Below are positions 1-7,449 of a DNA stretch of 64,000 nucleotides, in pieces; position 1 is the stretch's first letter, and each line of letters starts with the position of its first letter. The notes below the pieces were generated by a model. That model was not told the DNA's origin and searched no databases. It saw only the letters and a program-made list of their open reading frames with translations. Position numbers and translations under genes: made by a program. Source of the stretch: Lachnospiraceae bacterium (GTDB lineage Bacteria; Bacillota; Clostridia; Lachnospirales; Lachnospiraceae). The stretch is taken from assembly GCA_017460885.1 (NCBI GenBank), contig JAFUAB010000036.1:1-64000 (forward strand), in the 5' to 3' direction.

Positions 1-146
1 AGGAAATTTTTTCTTTTCGTGATCTTGAGGATAGCACCATTTCTACTTACGTCAGCTATCTTGTTCAGTTTATTGAATGGTTCGAGGCGGAGCTTCCCGA
101 CAAGTCAGTACGGGACGTCACGTGGCCGGAAATCCGGTCATTAGAT
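1..146 (+). mobile_element. Tyrosine recombinase N-terminal (SAM-like) fragment, in frame with flagellin remnant
   Basis: Translated from base 3 this stretch contains STISTYVSYLVQFIEWFEAE and then DVTWPEIRS. This resembles the N-terminal core-binding (SAM-like) domain of tyrosine recombinases, where a helix ending in a [T/S]-[W]-[E]-x-I-R pattern is common. Resemblance stops near base 146, after which the sequence continues without a stop into the flagellin-type region. No catalytic Arg-His-Arg-Tyr residues are present. The assignment rests on pattern memory only. The join could be an old recombination scar or an assembly artefact. Confidence 0.4.
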
Positions 147-1016
147 AATATTTTCACCTCGGTTGCCAAGGGTTCGCTTCTGACCGATGCTATTGCTGAG
201 CATACTAATGGTAAATTCTCAAGTCTTGGGAACTTTGAGAATACTTTTAAGAATGCTTCCGGAGATTCTTTGGATTTTGTCAGAAAGCTGCTGAATGCGA
301 GAGGTACTGACGGAGCCGGATCTATTTTATATAGTTTGAATACTTCCGAGGCGGATGCTTTTGCACCGGATACTCTGATCTCTACCTCTGCTACTTATGT
401 CATAAATACGGATAATACCGAGTATACAAATAAATACGGCTCCGGTCATATATTTCTTCCGAGTGGGATGACTGCTGGCCGGGATGGAAAAGGGAATGGT
501 TTCAAAATACAGGCAGGGGCAGAAAAGGATCAGTACATCTATATAATCCAATATAATATTTCTGCGAAATCACTGCTTGGAGCCTTACCGATCAATGTCA
601 GGGATGATTATCAGGATTCGGTGCCGGATGAAGGGGTTAAGCTACGAGACGAGAGAACCAGAAGCAACGCTATTGAAATAATAAAAAATGCGGACAGAAA
701 GGTATCGCTGGTTCGATCGTATTATGGTGCCACTCAAAACAGATTGGAGCATACGATCAAGAACCTTGACAACATTGTTGAAAATACGACATCTGCGGAG
801 TCATTGATCCGTGATACGGATATGGCCGCAGAAATGGTCAGCTTCTCAAACAGTAATATTTTATCGCAAGCCGGTCAGTCGTTATTGGCTCAGTCCAATC
901 AAAGTAAACAGGGGTTATTAAGTCTGCTTACTAAACACAGCAAACACAGCAATGTGATTGCCAACTCTGACAAAAATCATCCCATAGAAGAAAAATGTAA
1001 AATATACTTGACGTAA
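1..1016 (+). CDS. Flagellin C-terminal domain protein, 5' end outside window; probably a chimeric remnant
   Basis: The reading frame is open from base 3 to the TAA at 1014-1016, so the 5' end lies outside the window. The part encoded by about 690-920 is a clear flagellin C-terminal D0/D1 region: it has the NRLEHTIKNLDNIVENTTSA stretch followed by SLIRDTDMAAEM and an SQAGQSLLAQSNQ helix that normally ends the protein. Here about 26 residues rich in Lys, His and Asn follow that helix, which is unusual because flagellins normally end close to it. The middle part (about 150-600) is not recognised. The first ~48 codons look unrelated to flagellin (see the separate entry). A normal flagellin would need an N-terminal D0 domain, which cannot be seen here. 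It could be a decayed or recombined flagellin gene, or a flagellin-like protein truncated by the window edge. Confidence 0.6.
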   Translation, partial: EIFSFRDLEDSTISTYVSYLVQFIEWFEAELPDKSVRDVTWPEIRSLDNIFTSVAKGSLLTDAIAEHTNGKFSSLGNFENTFKNASGDSLDFVRKLLNARGTDGAGSILYSLNTSEADAFAPDTLISTSATYVINTDNTEYTNKYGSGHIFLPSGMTAGRDGKGNGFKIQAGAEKDQYIYIIQYNISAKSLLGALPINVRDDYQDSVPDEGVKLRDERTRSNAIEIIKNADRKVSLVRSYYGATQNRLEHTIKNLDNIVENTTSAESLIRDTDMAAEMVSFSNSNILSQAGQSLLAQSNQSKQGLLSLLTKHSKHSNVIANSDKNHPIEEKCKIYLT

Positions 1017-1091
1017 TTCCGACGACGCGTTATTATTGTCTCATAAGGAGCAAATGACGCGTCGCTTTTTATGTAAAAGGATACATTTCAG

Positions 1092-1170
1092 GATGATGGC
1101 AGGAGGTAATAAGATGAACATAATGATGATGGCAGGAGGTAATAAGATGAACATAATGATGATGGCAGGA
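1092..1170 (+). repeat. 33-bp tandem repeat duplicating an RBS and start codon
   Basis: Two exact 33-bp units (1092-1124 and 1125-1157) are followed by a 13-bp partial third copy (1158-1170). Each full unit contains an AGGAGGT Shine-Dalgarno sequence and, seven bases on, an ATG (1114 and 1147). The unit length is a multiple of three, so both ATGs are in frame with the membrane protein downstream. Expansion or contraction would change the number of initiation sites. Confidence 0.9.
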
Positions 1171-1683
1171 GTAGCGGTTGGACTTTTTGTGGGACTGATA
1201 CTGGTAGTGATCCTTTTCAAGTTTGCAAACACGAATCACAGGATGAAGACGGAATATGACGAGAGGCAGAAGGAGGTCAGGGGCAGGGCTTATATGGCAG
1301 CGTTCTACACGATGATGGTCTTCGAGGTGATATTTATGCTGTTATCCATCGGCGACATCACTCTTCCCATTGCGGATTACTCGCTTCACTTTATCGGGAT
1401 CGCAGCGGCATGTACGGTACTTGGCGGATATTGCATATGGCACGACGTATACTGGGGGCTCAACAATGATCACAAACGTTATTATATAGTATTTGCAGTA
1501 TGTATAGTCCTGAACATCATACCGATCGTCGGAGCATCCAAAAGTAATACATGGAAGAATGCGGACGGACGTATCGGCATACCGGCACTGAATGTGATGG
1601 TTATCACCATGATGGCTATCCTGGGTATTGAACTGATCGTCAAGGGACTGATCGACAGAAACAGGAACGACGAGGAGGACTGA
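1147..1683 (+). CDS. Small four-TM membrane protein paired with an HTH regulator
   Basis: The protein is 178 aa from ATG 1147, or 189 aa from the equally well placed ATG 1114; both have a strong AGGAGGT because of the 33-bp repeat. It has about four hydrophobic segments: an N-terminal one after MNIMMMAG, one near FYTMMVFEVIFMLL, one near HFIGIAAACTVLGG, and two closer ones near YYIVFAVCIVLNIIP and VMVITMMAILGIE. A basic, charged loop (MKTEYDERQKEVRGRAYM) follows the first segment. Its TGA lies four bases before the ATG of the Cro/C1-type regulator gene, so the two are almost certainly cotranscribed. Such pairs of a small membrane protein and a short HTH protein are common in Firmicutes, but the function is not established. 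I do not recognise a named family with certainty. Confidence 0.8.
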   Translation: MNIMMMAGVAVGLFVGLILVVILFKFANTNHRMKTEYDERQKEVRGRAYMAAFYTMMVFEVIFMLLSIGDITLPIADYSLHFIGIAAACTVLGGYCIWHDVYWGLNNDHKRYYIVFAVCIVLNIIPIVGASKSNTWKNADGRIGIPALNVMVITMMAILGIELIVKGLIDRNRNDEED

Positions 1684-1687
1684 AGCT

Positions 1688-1882
1688 ATGAAGAATCTGA
1701 GACTTAAATCGGCCCGCGCGGCCAAGGACCTGTCACAGGATGACCTGGCAAAGCTCTGCGGAGTATCCCGTCAGACCATGAGCGCTGTCGAGAAAGGAGA
1801 TTACAATCCGACGATCAACCTGTGCATTGCAATATGCAAGACCCTGGACAAAACCCTGGATGAGCTTTTCTGGGAAGAATGA
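1688..1882 (+). CDS. Short Cro/C1-type (XRE) transcriptional regulator
   Basis: This 64-aa protein is almost entirely an HTH_3 domain. The helix-turn-helix is visible in LSQDDLAKLCGVSRQTMSAV, followed by the usual EKGDYNPTINLCIAICKTL and a final LDELFWEE. The size and ending match the small YozG-like/XRE proteins that partner a membrane protein. The AGGAGG ribosome-binding site overlaps the stop region of the upstream membrane-protein gene, indicating translational coupling. It probably autoregulates the pair, which is an inference from similar gene pairs. A hairpin with a T-run follows (1932-1962). Confidence 0.9.
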   Translation: MKNLRLKSARAAKDLSQDDLAKLCGVSRQTMSAVEKGDYNPTINLCIAICKTLDKTLDELFWEE

Positions 1883-1951
1883 CACAAAAAAGCCTCACAC
1901 TATGGTGTCACCGGGACGGTTCCGGTGACACAAAAAAAGCCTCACACTATG
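1881..1951. repeat. Direct repeat (24/25 nt) flanking a 10-bp perfect hairpin
   Basis: Copies at 1881-1904 and 1927-1951 share GACACAAAAAA, then GCCTCACACTATG, and differ by one A. Between them is a perfect 10-bp inverted repeat (1905-1914 with 1922-1931, arms GTGTCACCGG and CCGGTGACAC). Only the second copy completes a terminator hairpin, so this looks like a duplicated half terminator. Confidence 0.8.
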
Positions 1952-1962
1952 TGAGACTTTTT
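1932..1962. terminator. Bidirectional intrinsic terminator between HTH gene and tRNA-Leu
   Basis: An 8-bp stem (GCCTCACA / TGTGAGAC with one G-U pair, CTA loop) is flanked by a run of A on the left and T on the right. It can therefore terminate both the + strand HTH operon and the - strand tRNA-Leu. Confidence 0.8.
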
Positions 1963-1963
1963 A

Positions 1964-2047
1964 TGCGGAAGAAGGGACTTGAACCCTCACGTCGTTTCCA
2001 ACACTAGATCCTTAGTCTAGCCTGTCTGCCAGTTCCAGCACTTCCGC
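1964..2047 (-). tRNA. tRNA-Leu, anticodon AAG
   Basis: Read on the minus strand, this is an 84-nt class II tRNA including the discriminator A. The acceptor arms are GCGGAAG and CTTCCGC. The D arm contains CTGGAACTGGCAGAC. The anticodon stem CTAGA/TCTAG encloses the loop CTAAGGA, giving anticodon AAG. A long variable arm (GTTG-GAAA-CGAC) precedes the T arm with GGTTCAAGTCC. The CCA is not encoded. A34 in a leucine tRNA is uncommon in bacteria, and decoding of CUN codons would normally imply deamination to inosine by TadA. It is followed by the bidirectional terminator. A second leucine tRNA lies at 16797-16880. Confidence 0.93.
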
Positions 2048-2104
2048 CCGTGTCACAGACACAAGTGATATGATACCCCTAAATCGCATAATTGTCAAAC
2101 AAAA

Positions 2105-2148
2105 TTTTTAAAGTTAACATAACATAATTTTTAGAGCTAACATAACAT
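2105..2148 (+). repeat. Two 21-nt direct repeats upstream of hybrid kinase
   Basis: Copies 2105-2125 and 2128-2148 match at 19 of 21 positions, with a common core TAACATAACAT preceded by five T. They lie about 50-95 bp upstream of the putative promoter of the hybrid kinase gene. They could be operator half-sites, but nothing else supports that. Confidence 0.5.
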
Positions 2149-2198
2149 CTGGTACTAAATTCCTACCATGTACCAAACCACTGCTCCGATGATCCACC

Positions 2199-2233
2199 TT
2201 GACAAGGGTAAAAGGTTAAACTAAACTTATAAT
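2199..2233 (+). promoter_or_regulatory. Candidate sigma-A promoter for the hybrid kinase gene
   Basis: TTGACA at 2199-2204 is followed after 17 bp by TAAACT (2222-2227). A perfect TATAAT lies at 2228-2233 but at a 23-bp spacing. The first pairing has correct spacing and the second has the better -10. The coding start at 2248 is close behind, so the leader is very short. Confidence 0.5.
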
Positions 2234-2247
2234 ATATTTATATAAGG

Positions 2248-5200
2248 ATGCAATCCAATGCTTGCACTGAGAATAATTTTTTCATTTTAACGATCGCTTC
2301 CTTACTGTGTCTTTTCATAGGAGCGAGATATAAGAGAAGAAATGTCGGGTTTATTCTGGCGGATGCTATTCTGACGGTCTGTAATATTGTCTGCTTTGCA
2401 CTGATCGGTGTCCAAAATGCCGGCGGCGCATCAAAGGTTCTGCTTCCGTACTACATATTACATTGCTGGATGCTTTTTGCGGTCATTTTGATGATCGTGA
2501 GCATAGATAAATACCGGAATTTTATCATCAGTATCATACTTGCGGCCATTGTGTGCCTCTATCAGACATATCTTGTTGTTTCACAGTATTTCGGTGCGAG
2601 GATCTTTTCATTCCAAAAGAGGATATATTTCCGCAGGGCGTGGTTTGTGGCTACGGATACGAAGTTTACCGGTCTGTTCTTCAGCTATCGCTCCTACAGG
2701 ATAATGATCTATATCAATATGCTGATCACCCTTGTGGTGATCGCGATATGCATTTCCTATTCGAGCAGGATATTCAGGATCAGATATATCTCACTTGTTA
2801 TGATCATGTTTGCGTTTGCGATAGTGGAAGGATTGACGGTTCATTTTGCCCTGCCGATATGGATCCCGTGTCTGGCATATAACATAATGAATGTCATATG
2901 TATGTATCTGACCGTGTTCTTTGCCCGCGGGAGGCTGCGGGAATGGTCGCTGGACAGCTTTGCCAACGATATGAGTGACGGACTGATCCTCTACGATAAA
3001 TATGATGATCTGATTCACATCAATGACATGATCCGGGAAACTCTCTCCGAGGATCTGGTAGAAGGCTTTGCGGACAGAAAAAGGCTGGAATCATGGATTT
3101 CCGATACCGGAAATGTAGAGAATAATACCGAGATCATAACCTATAACGTGGGTGAGCGTGTGTATTACTTCAAGATCACCATAAGGGAGATCATGGAGCA
3201 CGGCAACCGTATCGGCACGCTCTTTATCCTGCATGATACTACCGATTCCATTACCAGGATCCGCGCGATGCAGAAGGCCAATGAGGAGCTGGAGCGTGCG
3301 AATCAGATGAAGTCCGATTTCCTGGCCAATATGAGCCATGAGATACGTACCCCGATGAATGCGGTGATCGGTATGACCGAGATCGCCATGCGTGAGGAAA
3401 AATCTCCCGAAGTGATGGACTATCTGTCTCAGATCAGACATTCCGGCAATCATCTGTTAAGCATCATCAATGATGTTCTGGATTATTCCAAGATCGAAGC
3501 CGGCAAGATGGAGATCGTGGAGGAAGAGTATGAACCGTTTGAAGAATTAGACGGTATGGCCAATCTGCTTGTTACCAGGATAGGAGATAAGAAGCTTGAC
3601 CTTTTCTTTATGATCAGTACCGGAATGCCGCACAGACTTAAGGGTGACGCTGCCCGTATCAGGCAGGTTCTCATCAATCTCGCCAACAATGCGATCAAAT
3701 TTACCTCCGAGGGATCAGTTAAGGTAAGTATAGCGTTTGAGCCGGTCTCTGAGGGTATCGTTAATATGGAGGTTCATGTTGTCGATACGGGGATCGGTAT
3801 CAGGGAAGAGGATCTGAATAAGCTGTTTGTCAGCTTCCAGCAGGTGGATTCCAAGAGGAACAGATCCGTGGAGGGCACAGGACTCGGTCTTGCGATCTCA
3901 CAGAAGCTTGTGGAGGCCATGGGCGGTGAGATTGGTGTAAACAGCGAATACGGCAGCGGATCCGATTTCTGGTTCAGGATACCGCTGCGGGTTATCGAGG
4001 ATACCAATGATCTTGCCGTGGAGAATCCCTCTGATAAGAGAGCCTTTGTTTATACTTCAGAGGAGATGATGGCGGATGTCTTTGAAGCGGAGCTTCGCAA
4101 TCTCGGAGTTGAGGGCGGAAGGCTTGCCTCGCTTGATTCTTATTTACCCGACGGCAGACAGGATTATCTTTTCTATGAATTCGGTAACAATGATCCGGGC
4201 ATAGGAGAGCTTCTTGACAGGAATCCCGATCTGACAGGTATAGTTCTGACGGACTTTGATTCGGAGTATGTGCCCGATAAGACTAATCTGCATATTATGC
4301 ACAGACCCGAGACTACGATGACCATGGTCCGGATCCTGAATGGAGAATATCTGGATAAGTCCGCGGTGGAAGAGGATAAGACCTTCAGGATCGATTTTAC
4401 CGCTCCGGATGCAAGATTTCTGGTGGTTGATGATAACCATATAAATCTTACCATAGCGGAGGGACTGCTTGCTCCTCTTAAGGTTCGGATAGATACTGCC
4501 GACGGAGGACAGCAGGCGATAGATAAGGTGGCGGCAAATGATTATGACATAGTGTTTATGGATCATATGATGCCGGAGATTGACGGTGTTGATGCCACAC
4601 GAACCATACGCGCCGCAGGAGACAGAGCGGATAAGCCCGTGATCATCGCGCTTTCGGCCAATGCCATGACAGAAGCCAGAAGTCTGTTTATCGAAGCGGG
4701 CATGAATGATTTTGTTCCCAAGCCGATCGATGTCAAGGATCTGATCACCAAGGTCAGAAAGTGGCTGCCCGAGGATAAGATAATCGAAAATGACGGTACG
4801 GAGGCTGAGATCAGTACGAATCCGGGGACAGATGAAAACTGGATTCGGTGTGAGGGTCTTGATACCGAAGCAGCCGTTAGGGCGCTTGGGTCGACCGTGC
4901 TGTATGATAAGATCGCTTCGGAGTATTACCGTTCAGGTGAAGATAAGTATAACGGGATAATGAATGCCTATGCAAATGAGGACTGGACAGATTATACGAT
5001 ACGTGTTCATGCCCTTAAGAGCAGCTCGAGACAGATCGGCGCCATGGAGCTGGGAAGCATGGCAGAAGCCCTGGAAAAAGCCGGTAAGGCGGACGATTAC
5101 GATACGATCAGGACCAATAACACTGCGGCAATGGAAGTATTTCAGAAACTTCTTGATGACCTTTCTGCATATTACGGTGCGGAGGAGGACGATACCGATA

Positions 5201-5415
5201 AGCCACTGATAGACCGTGATACCTTGAACAGGCTGCTGGATGAACTGATAAGCGCCTGTGATGATCTGGATATGGACGGTATGGAGAGCGTCAGCGACAG
5301 CCTTAAAGGATACTCCTACGACGAGGATATGAAACCGTTTGTAGATGACCTTCAAAAGGCGATAGCCGATATGGATACTGATGTCTGTGCGGAGCTTGCG
5401 GAGAAGCTCAGATAA
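2248..5415 (+). CDS. 7TM-like hybrid histidine kinase with REC and HPt domains
   Basis: This 1055-aa membrane phosphorelay kinase should autophosphorylate on His and pass phosphate His-Asp-His. The N-terminal ~225 residues form about seven hydrophobic segments, like the histidine-kinase N-terminal 7TM region. A PAS-like segment follows (about 235-340). HisKA carries the H-box NMSHEIRTPMN with His364. The HATPase shows an N-box (INLANNAIKF), VDTGIGI near 512 and GTGLGLAIS near 543. A poorly conserved region (about 590-715) resembles a degenerate receiver. The clear REC domain (about 720-845) has VVDDN, phospho-acceptor Asp772 in FMDHMMP, and Lys in PKP. An HPt domain has His921 in VHALKSSSR. 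It ends in a second short helical region. No response regulator is adjacent, so the partner is unknown. It precedes a sugar ABC operon, but a role in its control is only a guess. Confidence 0.92.
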   Translation: MQSNACTENNFFILTIASLLCLFIGARYKRRNVGFILADAILTVCNIVCFALIGVQNAGGASKVLLPYYILHCWMLFAVILMIVSIDKYRNFIISIILAAIVCLYQTYLVVSQYFGARIFSFQKRIYFRRAWFVATDTKFTGLFFSYRSYRIMIYINMLITLVVIAICISYSSRIFRIRYISLVMIMFAFAIVEGLTVHFALPIWIPCLAYNIMNVICMYLTVFFARGRLREWSLDSFANDMSDGLILYDKYDDLIHINDMIRETLSEDLVEGFADRKRLESWISDTGNVENNTEIITYNVGERVYYFKITIREIMEHGNRIGTLFILHDTTDSITRIRAMQKANEELERANQMKSDFLANMSHEIRTPMNAVIGMTEIAMREEKSPEVMDYLSQIRHSGNHLLSIINDVLDYSKIEAGKMEIVEEEYEPFEELDGMANLLVTRIGDKKLDLFFMISTGMPHRLKGDAARIRQVLINLANNAIKFTSEGSVKVSIAFEPVSEGIVNMEVHVVDTGIGIREEDLNKLFVSFQQVDSKRNRSVEGTGLGLAISQKLVEAMGGEIGVNSEYGSGSDFWFRIPLRVIEDTNDLAVENPSDKRAFVYTSEEMMADVFEAELRNLGVEGGRLASLDSYLPDGRQDYLFYEFGNNDPGIGELLDRNPDLTGIVLTDFDSEYVPDKTNLHIMHRPETTMTMVRILNGEYLDKSAVEEDKTFRIDFTAPDARFLVVDDNHINLTIAEGLLAPLKVRIDTADGGQQAIDKVAANDYDIVFMDHMMPEIDGVDATRTIRAAGDRADKPVIIALSANAMTEARSLFIEAGMNDFVPKPIDVKDLITKVRKWLPEDKIIENDGTEAEISTNPGTDENWIRCEGLDTEAAVRALGSTVLYDKIASEYYRSGEDKYNGIMNAYANEDWTDYTIRVHALKSSSRQIGAMELGSMAEALEKAGKADDYDTIRTNNTAAMEVFQKLLDDLSAYYGAEEDDTDKPLIDRDTLNRLLDELISACDDLDMDGMESVSDSLKGYSYDEDMKPFVDDLQKAIADMDTDVCAELAEKLR

Positions 5416-5466
5416 ACGGTTGGTGATGATCAGTTCATCCCTTTCTCTTTTGTGATTAGGAGCCTG

Positions 5467-6417
5467 ATGCAAAAAAGATCCGGAAACCGTAAAAAGAATA
5501 AACAAAAGATCACTAAACAGGTATTGCATAAAAACAGATATCTTCTGATCATGATGATACCTGTTGTTCTTTATTATGTTATTTTCTGCTATCTGCCCAT
5601 GACAGGCCTGATCATGGCCTTCAACAGGTTTCAGATCGGATCCGGCTTCAAAGGCATATATACCAGTGAATGGGTCGGTTTAAAGTGGTTTAAGCAGTTC
5701 TTCGGATCCGTATATCTGGGCAGACTGGTTCGGAATGCTTTTCTATTGCAGTTTTATTCATTGATATTCGGATTTCCCATCCCTATCCTTTTTGCCATAG
5801 CAGTAACTCAGGTCGGACGCGAGAAGCTTCAGAAGGTGATCCAGGTCAGTACGTATCTGCCGTATTTCATATCAACGGTGGTTGTATGCGGTATGATCAA
5901 CAACTTCCTTTCTCCCACGGGAGGGATAGTTAACGTATTGCTCAATAAGATCGGAATCGAGAGCATCAATTTCATGAATCTTCCCGAGTGGTTCAGACCG
6001 ATATACGTGATATCGGGGTCGTGGCAGAGCTTCGGCTTCAATTCGATCATTTTTGTGGCTGCCATCATGGGCATATCCCCGGAACTCTATGAAGCGATGA
6101 AGGTAGACGGCGCCAACAGACGCAATATCATCTGGCATCTGATCCTGCCGAGTATACGGCCGACCATCATCCTCCTGCTTGTAATGTCTCTGGGAACGAT
6201 GATGAGCGTGGGCTTTGAGAAGGTATATCTTTTGTATAATACGGCAGTTTACGAGACCGCTGATGTTATCCAGACCTATATATACAGGCAGGGTCTGCAG
6301 AGCAATAACTACAGTTATGCTACGGCTGTGGGGCTTTTTAACTCGGTGATAAACTTTGCGATAGTTTTTGTTTCCAACAGGATGAGCAGAAAACTGACGG
6401 ATACCTCGATATGGTAA
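5467..6417 (+). CDS. ABC sugar transporter permease, LplB family
   Basis: An inner-membrane permease of a type-I carbohydrate importer (MalF-like, LplB/YteP family), 316 aa from ATG 5467. That start is chosen because an AGGAG lies four bases upstream; a GTG at 5452 would add five residues. About six TM segments are visible, the first being YLLIMMIPVVLYYVIFCYLP. The EAA loop that contacts the ATPase is seen as YEAMKVDGANRRNIIWHLILPSI, split here as EAMKVDGAN plus ILPSIRPT. The basic N-terminus (KRSGNRKKNKQK) is typical of the family. It is the first gene of a permease-permease-binding-protein operon. The ATPase is not encoded nearby, consistent with the shared MsmX-type ATPases known for this family. 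Confidence 0.92.
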   Translation: MQKRSGNRKKNKQKITKQVLHKNRYLLIMMIPVVLYYVIFCYLPMTGLIMAFNRFQIGSGFKGIYTSEWVGLKWFKQFFGSVYLGRLVRNAFLLQFYSLIFGFPIPILFAIAVTQVGREKLQKVIQVSTYLPYFISTVVVCGMINNFLSPTGGIVNVLLNKIGIESINFMNLPEWFRPIYVISGSWQSFGFNSIIFVAAIMGISPELYEAMKVDGANRRNIIWHLILPSIRPTIILLLVMSLGTMMSVGFEKVYLLYNTAVYETADVIQTYIYRQGLQSNNYSYATAVGLFNSVINFAIVFVSNRMSRKLTDTSIW

Positions 6418-6423
6418 TGTCCT

Positions 6424-6453
6424 TTTGGAAAATGCTTTAATCAGCGTTTCCTT
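6424..6453. repeat. Imperfect palindrome, copy 1 of a dispersed element
   Basis: Between the two permease genes, GGAAA (6427-6431) and TTTCC (6447-6451) frame a stem that continues through GCT/AGC, with the sequence ATCAGCGTTTCC on the right. A closely similar palindrome lies at 38434-38466. It sits directly after the stop of the first permease gene, so it may be an mRNA hairpin that sets relative expression. Confidence 0.5.
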
Positions 6454-6485
6454 GAAATTGTTGTGTGGATTGGCGCAGGTGTTTA

Positions 6486-7376
6486 ATGAAGCAGAAGATA
6501 CGTAACGGAATAATCGGCGACGTACTCTTTGACGTCCTTATATGGCTTTTTCTGATATTTGCGGTAGTTGTCTGCGTATATCCTTTTTTGTATGTTATCA
6601 GCGTTTCCATCAGCTCCGGAGGTGCGGTGAACAGGGGAGAAGTGGTGCTGCTGCCGGTTGATCTCAATTTTGAAGCTATGAAGACCGTTCTTTCATACAG
6701 ACAGCTGTGGGTATCTTATCGAAACACATTGTTTTATACCGTGGTGGGTACGGTACTCAATATAGTTTTTACCTGTCTTGCGGCATACCCGCTGTCGCGT
6801 AAGTCCTTCTGCTTCAGGAAACAGTTTAATTTCCTGCTCGCGTTTACCATGTACTTTTCCGGCGGACTGATCCCGATCTATATTGTAGTTACCAAGCTGG
6901 GAATGTACAATTCAAGATGGGCAATGATCGTTCCGGTGCTTGTGAGCGCATATAACGTTATGATCTGCAGATCGGCCTTTGAAGCCATTTCAGAGGAGCT
7001 TTTTGAAGAGGCAGCCATAGAGGGAGCGAATGACTTCTATATTATGACCAGGATAGCCGTTCCGCTCATTAAGCCGACACTCGCGGTACTTACGCTCTAT
7101 TATGCGGTTGCGAGATATAATGACTTCTTCAATGCACTGCTGTATATAAGCGATCCGGACAAGGAACCGCTTCAGGTATTTCTGCGCAGGATACTCCTTC
7201 AGGCATCCATGGAGATCACGCAGACCACAAATATCAACATGGGAGCACTGAGCCAGTCTACGATACAGATAAGGTATGTGTGCATAGTGGTTTCGGTAGT
7301 TCCGATCATGCTGGTTGTTCCGCTGGTACAGAAATACCTTGTACAGGGCACGATGCTTGGATCAGTCAAGGGATGA
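6486..7376 (+). CDS. ABC sugar transporter permease, YtcP family
   Basis: The second permease (MalG-like) of the same importer, 296 aa from ATG 6486, preceded by a GCAGGTG that can serve as ribosome-binding site. Six TM segments are visible, starting with VLIWLFLIFAVVVCVYPFLY. The EAA loop reads EELFEEAAIEGANDFYIM, followed by IAVPLIKPT. The protein ends in YLVQGTMLGSVKG; a C-terminus of that form (LVQGxMxGxVKG) is characteristic of the YtcP/LplC family. It works with the upstream permease and the lipoprotein downstream. The substrate is not visible from the sequence; family members commonly transport complex oligosaccharides. Confidence 0.93.
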   Translation: MKQKIRNGIIGDVLFDVLIWLFLIFAVVVCVYPFLYVISVSISSGGAVNRGEVVLLPVDLNFEAMKTVLSYRQLWVSYRNTLFYTVVGTVLNIVFTCLAAYPLSRKSFCFRKQFNFLLAFTMYFSGGLIPIYIVVTKLGMYNSRWAMIVPVLVSAYNVMICRSAFEAISEELFEEAAIEGANDFYIMTRIAVPLIKPTLAVLTLYYAVARYNDFFNALLYISDPDKEPLQVFLRRILLQASMEITQTTNINMGALSQSTIQIRYVCIVVSVVPIMLVVPLVQKYLVQGTMLGSVKG

Positions 7377-7449
7377 TCACCAATACATGATATATACGTC
7401 CGTGCCACGGTGGCAGGGACTGATATATATAGATACAGGAGGGAATAGA

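Noticed and set aside
7315..7449. Longer N-terminus for the sugar-binding lipoprotein
   Set aside because: The extension would bury the signal peptide and lipobox; ATG 7450 has AGGAGGG and begins the signal sequence.
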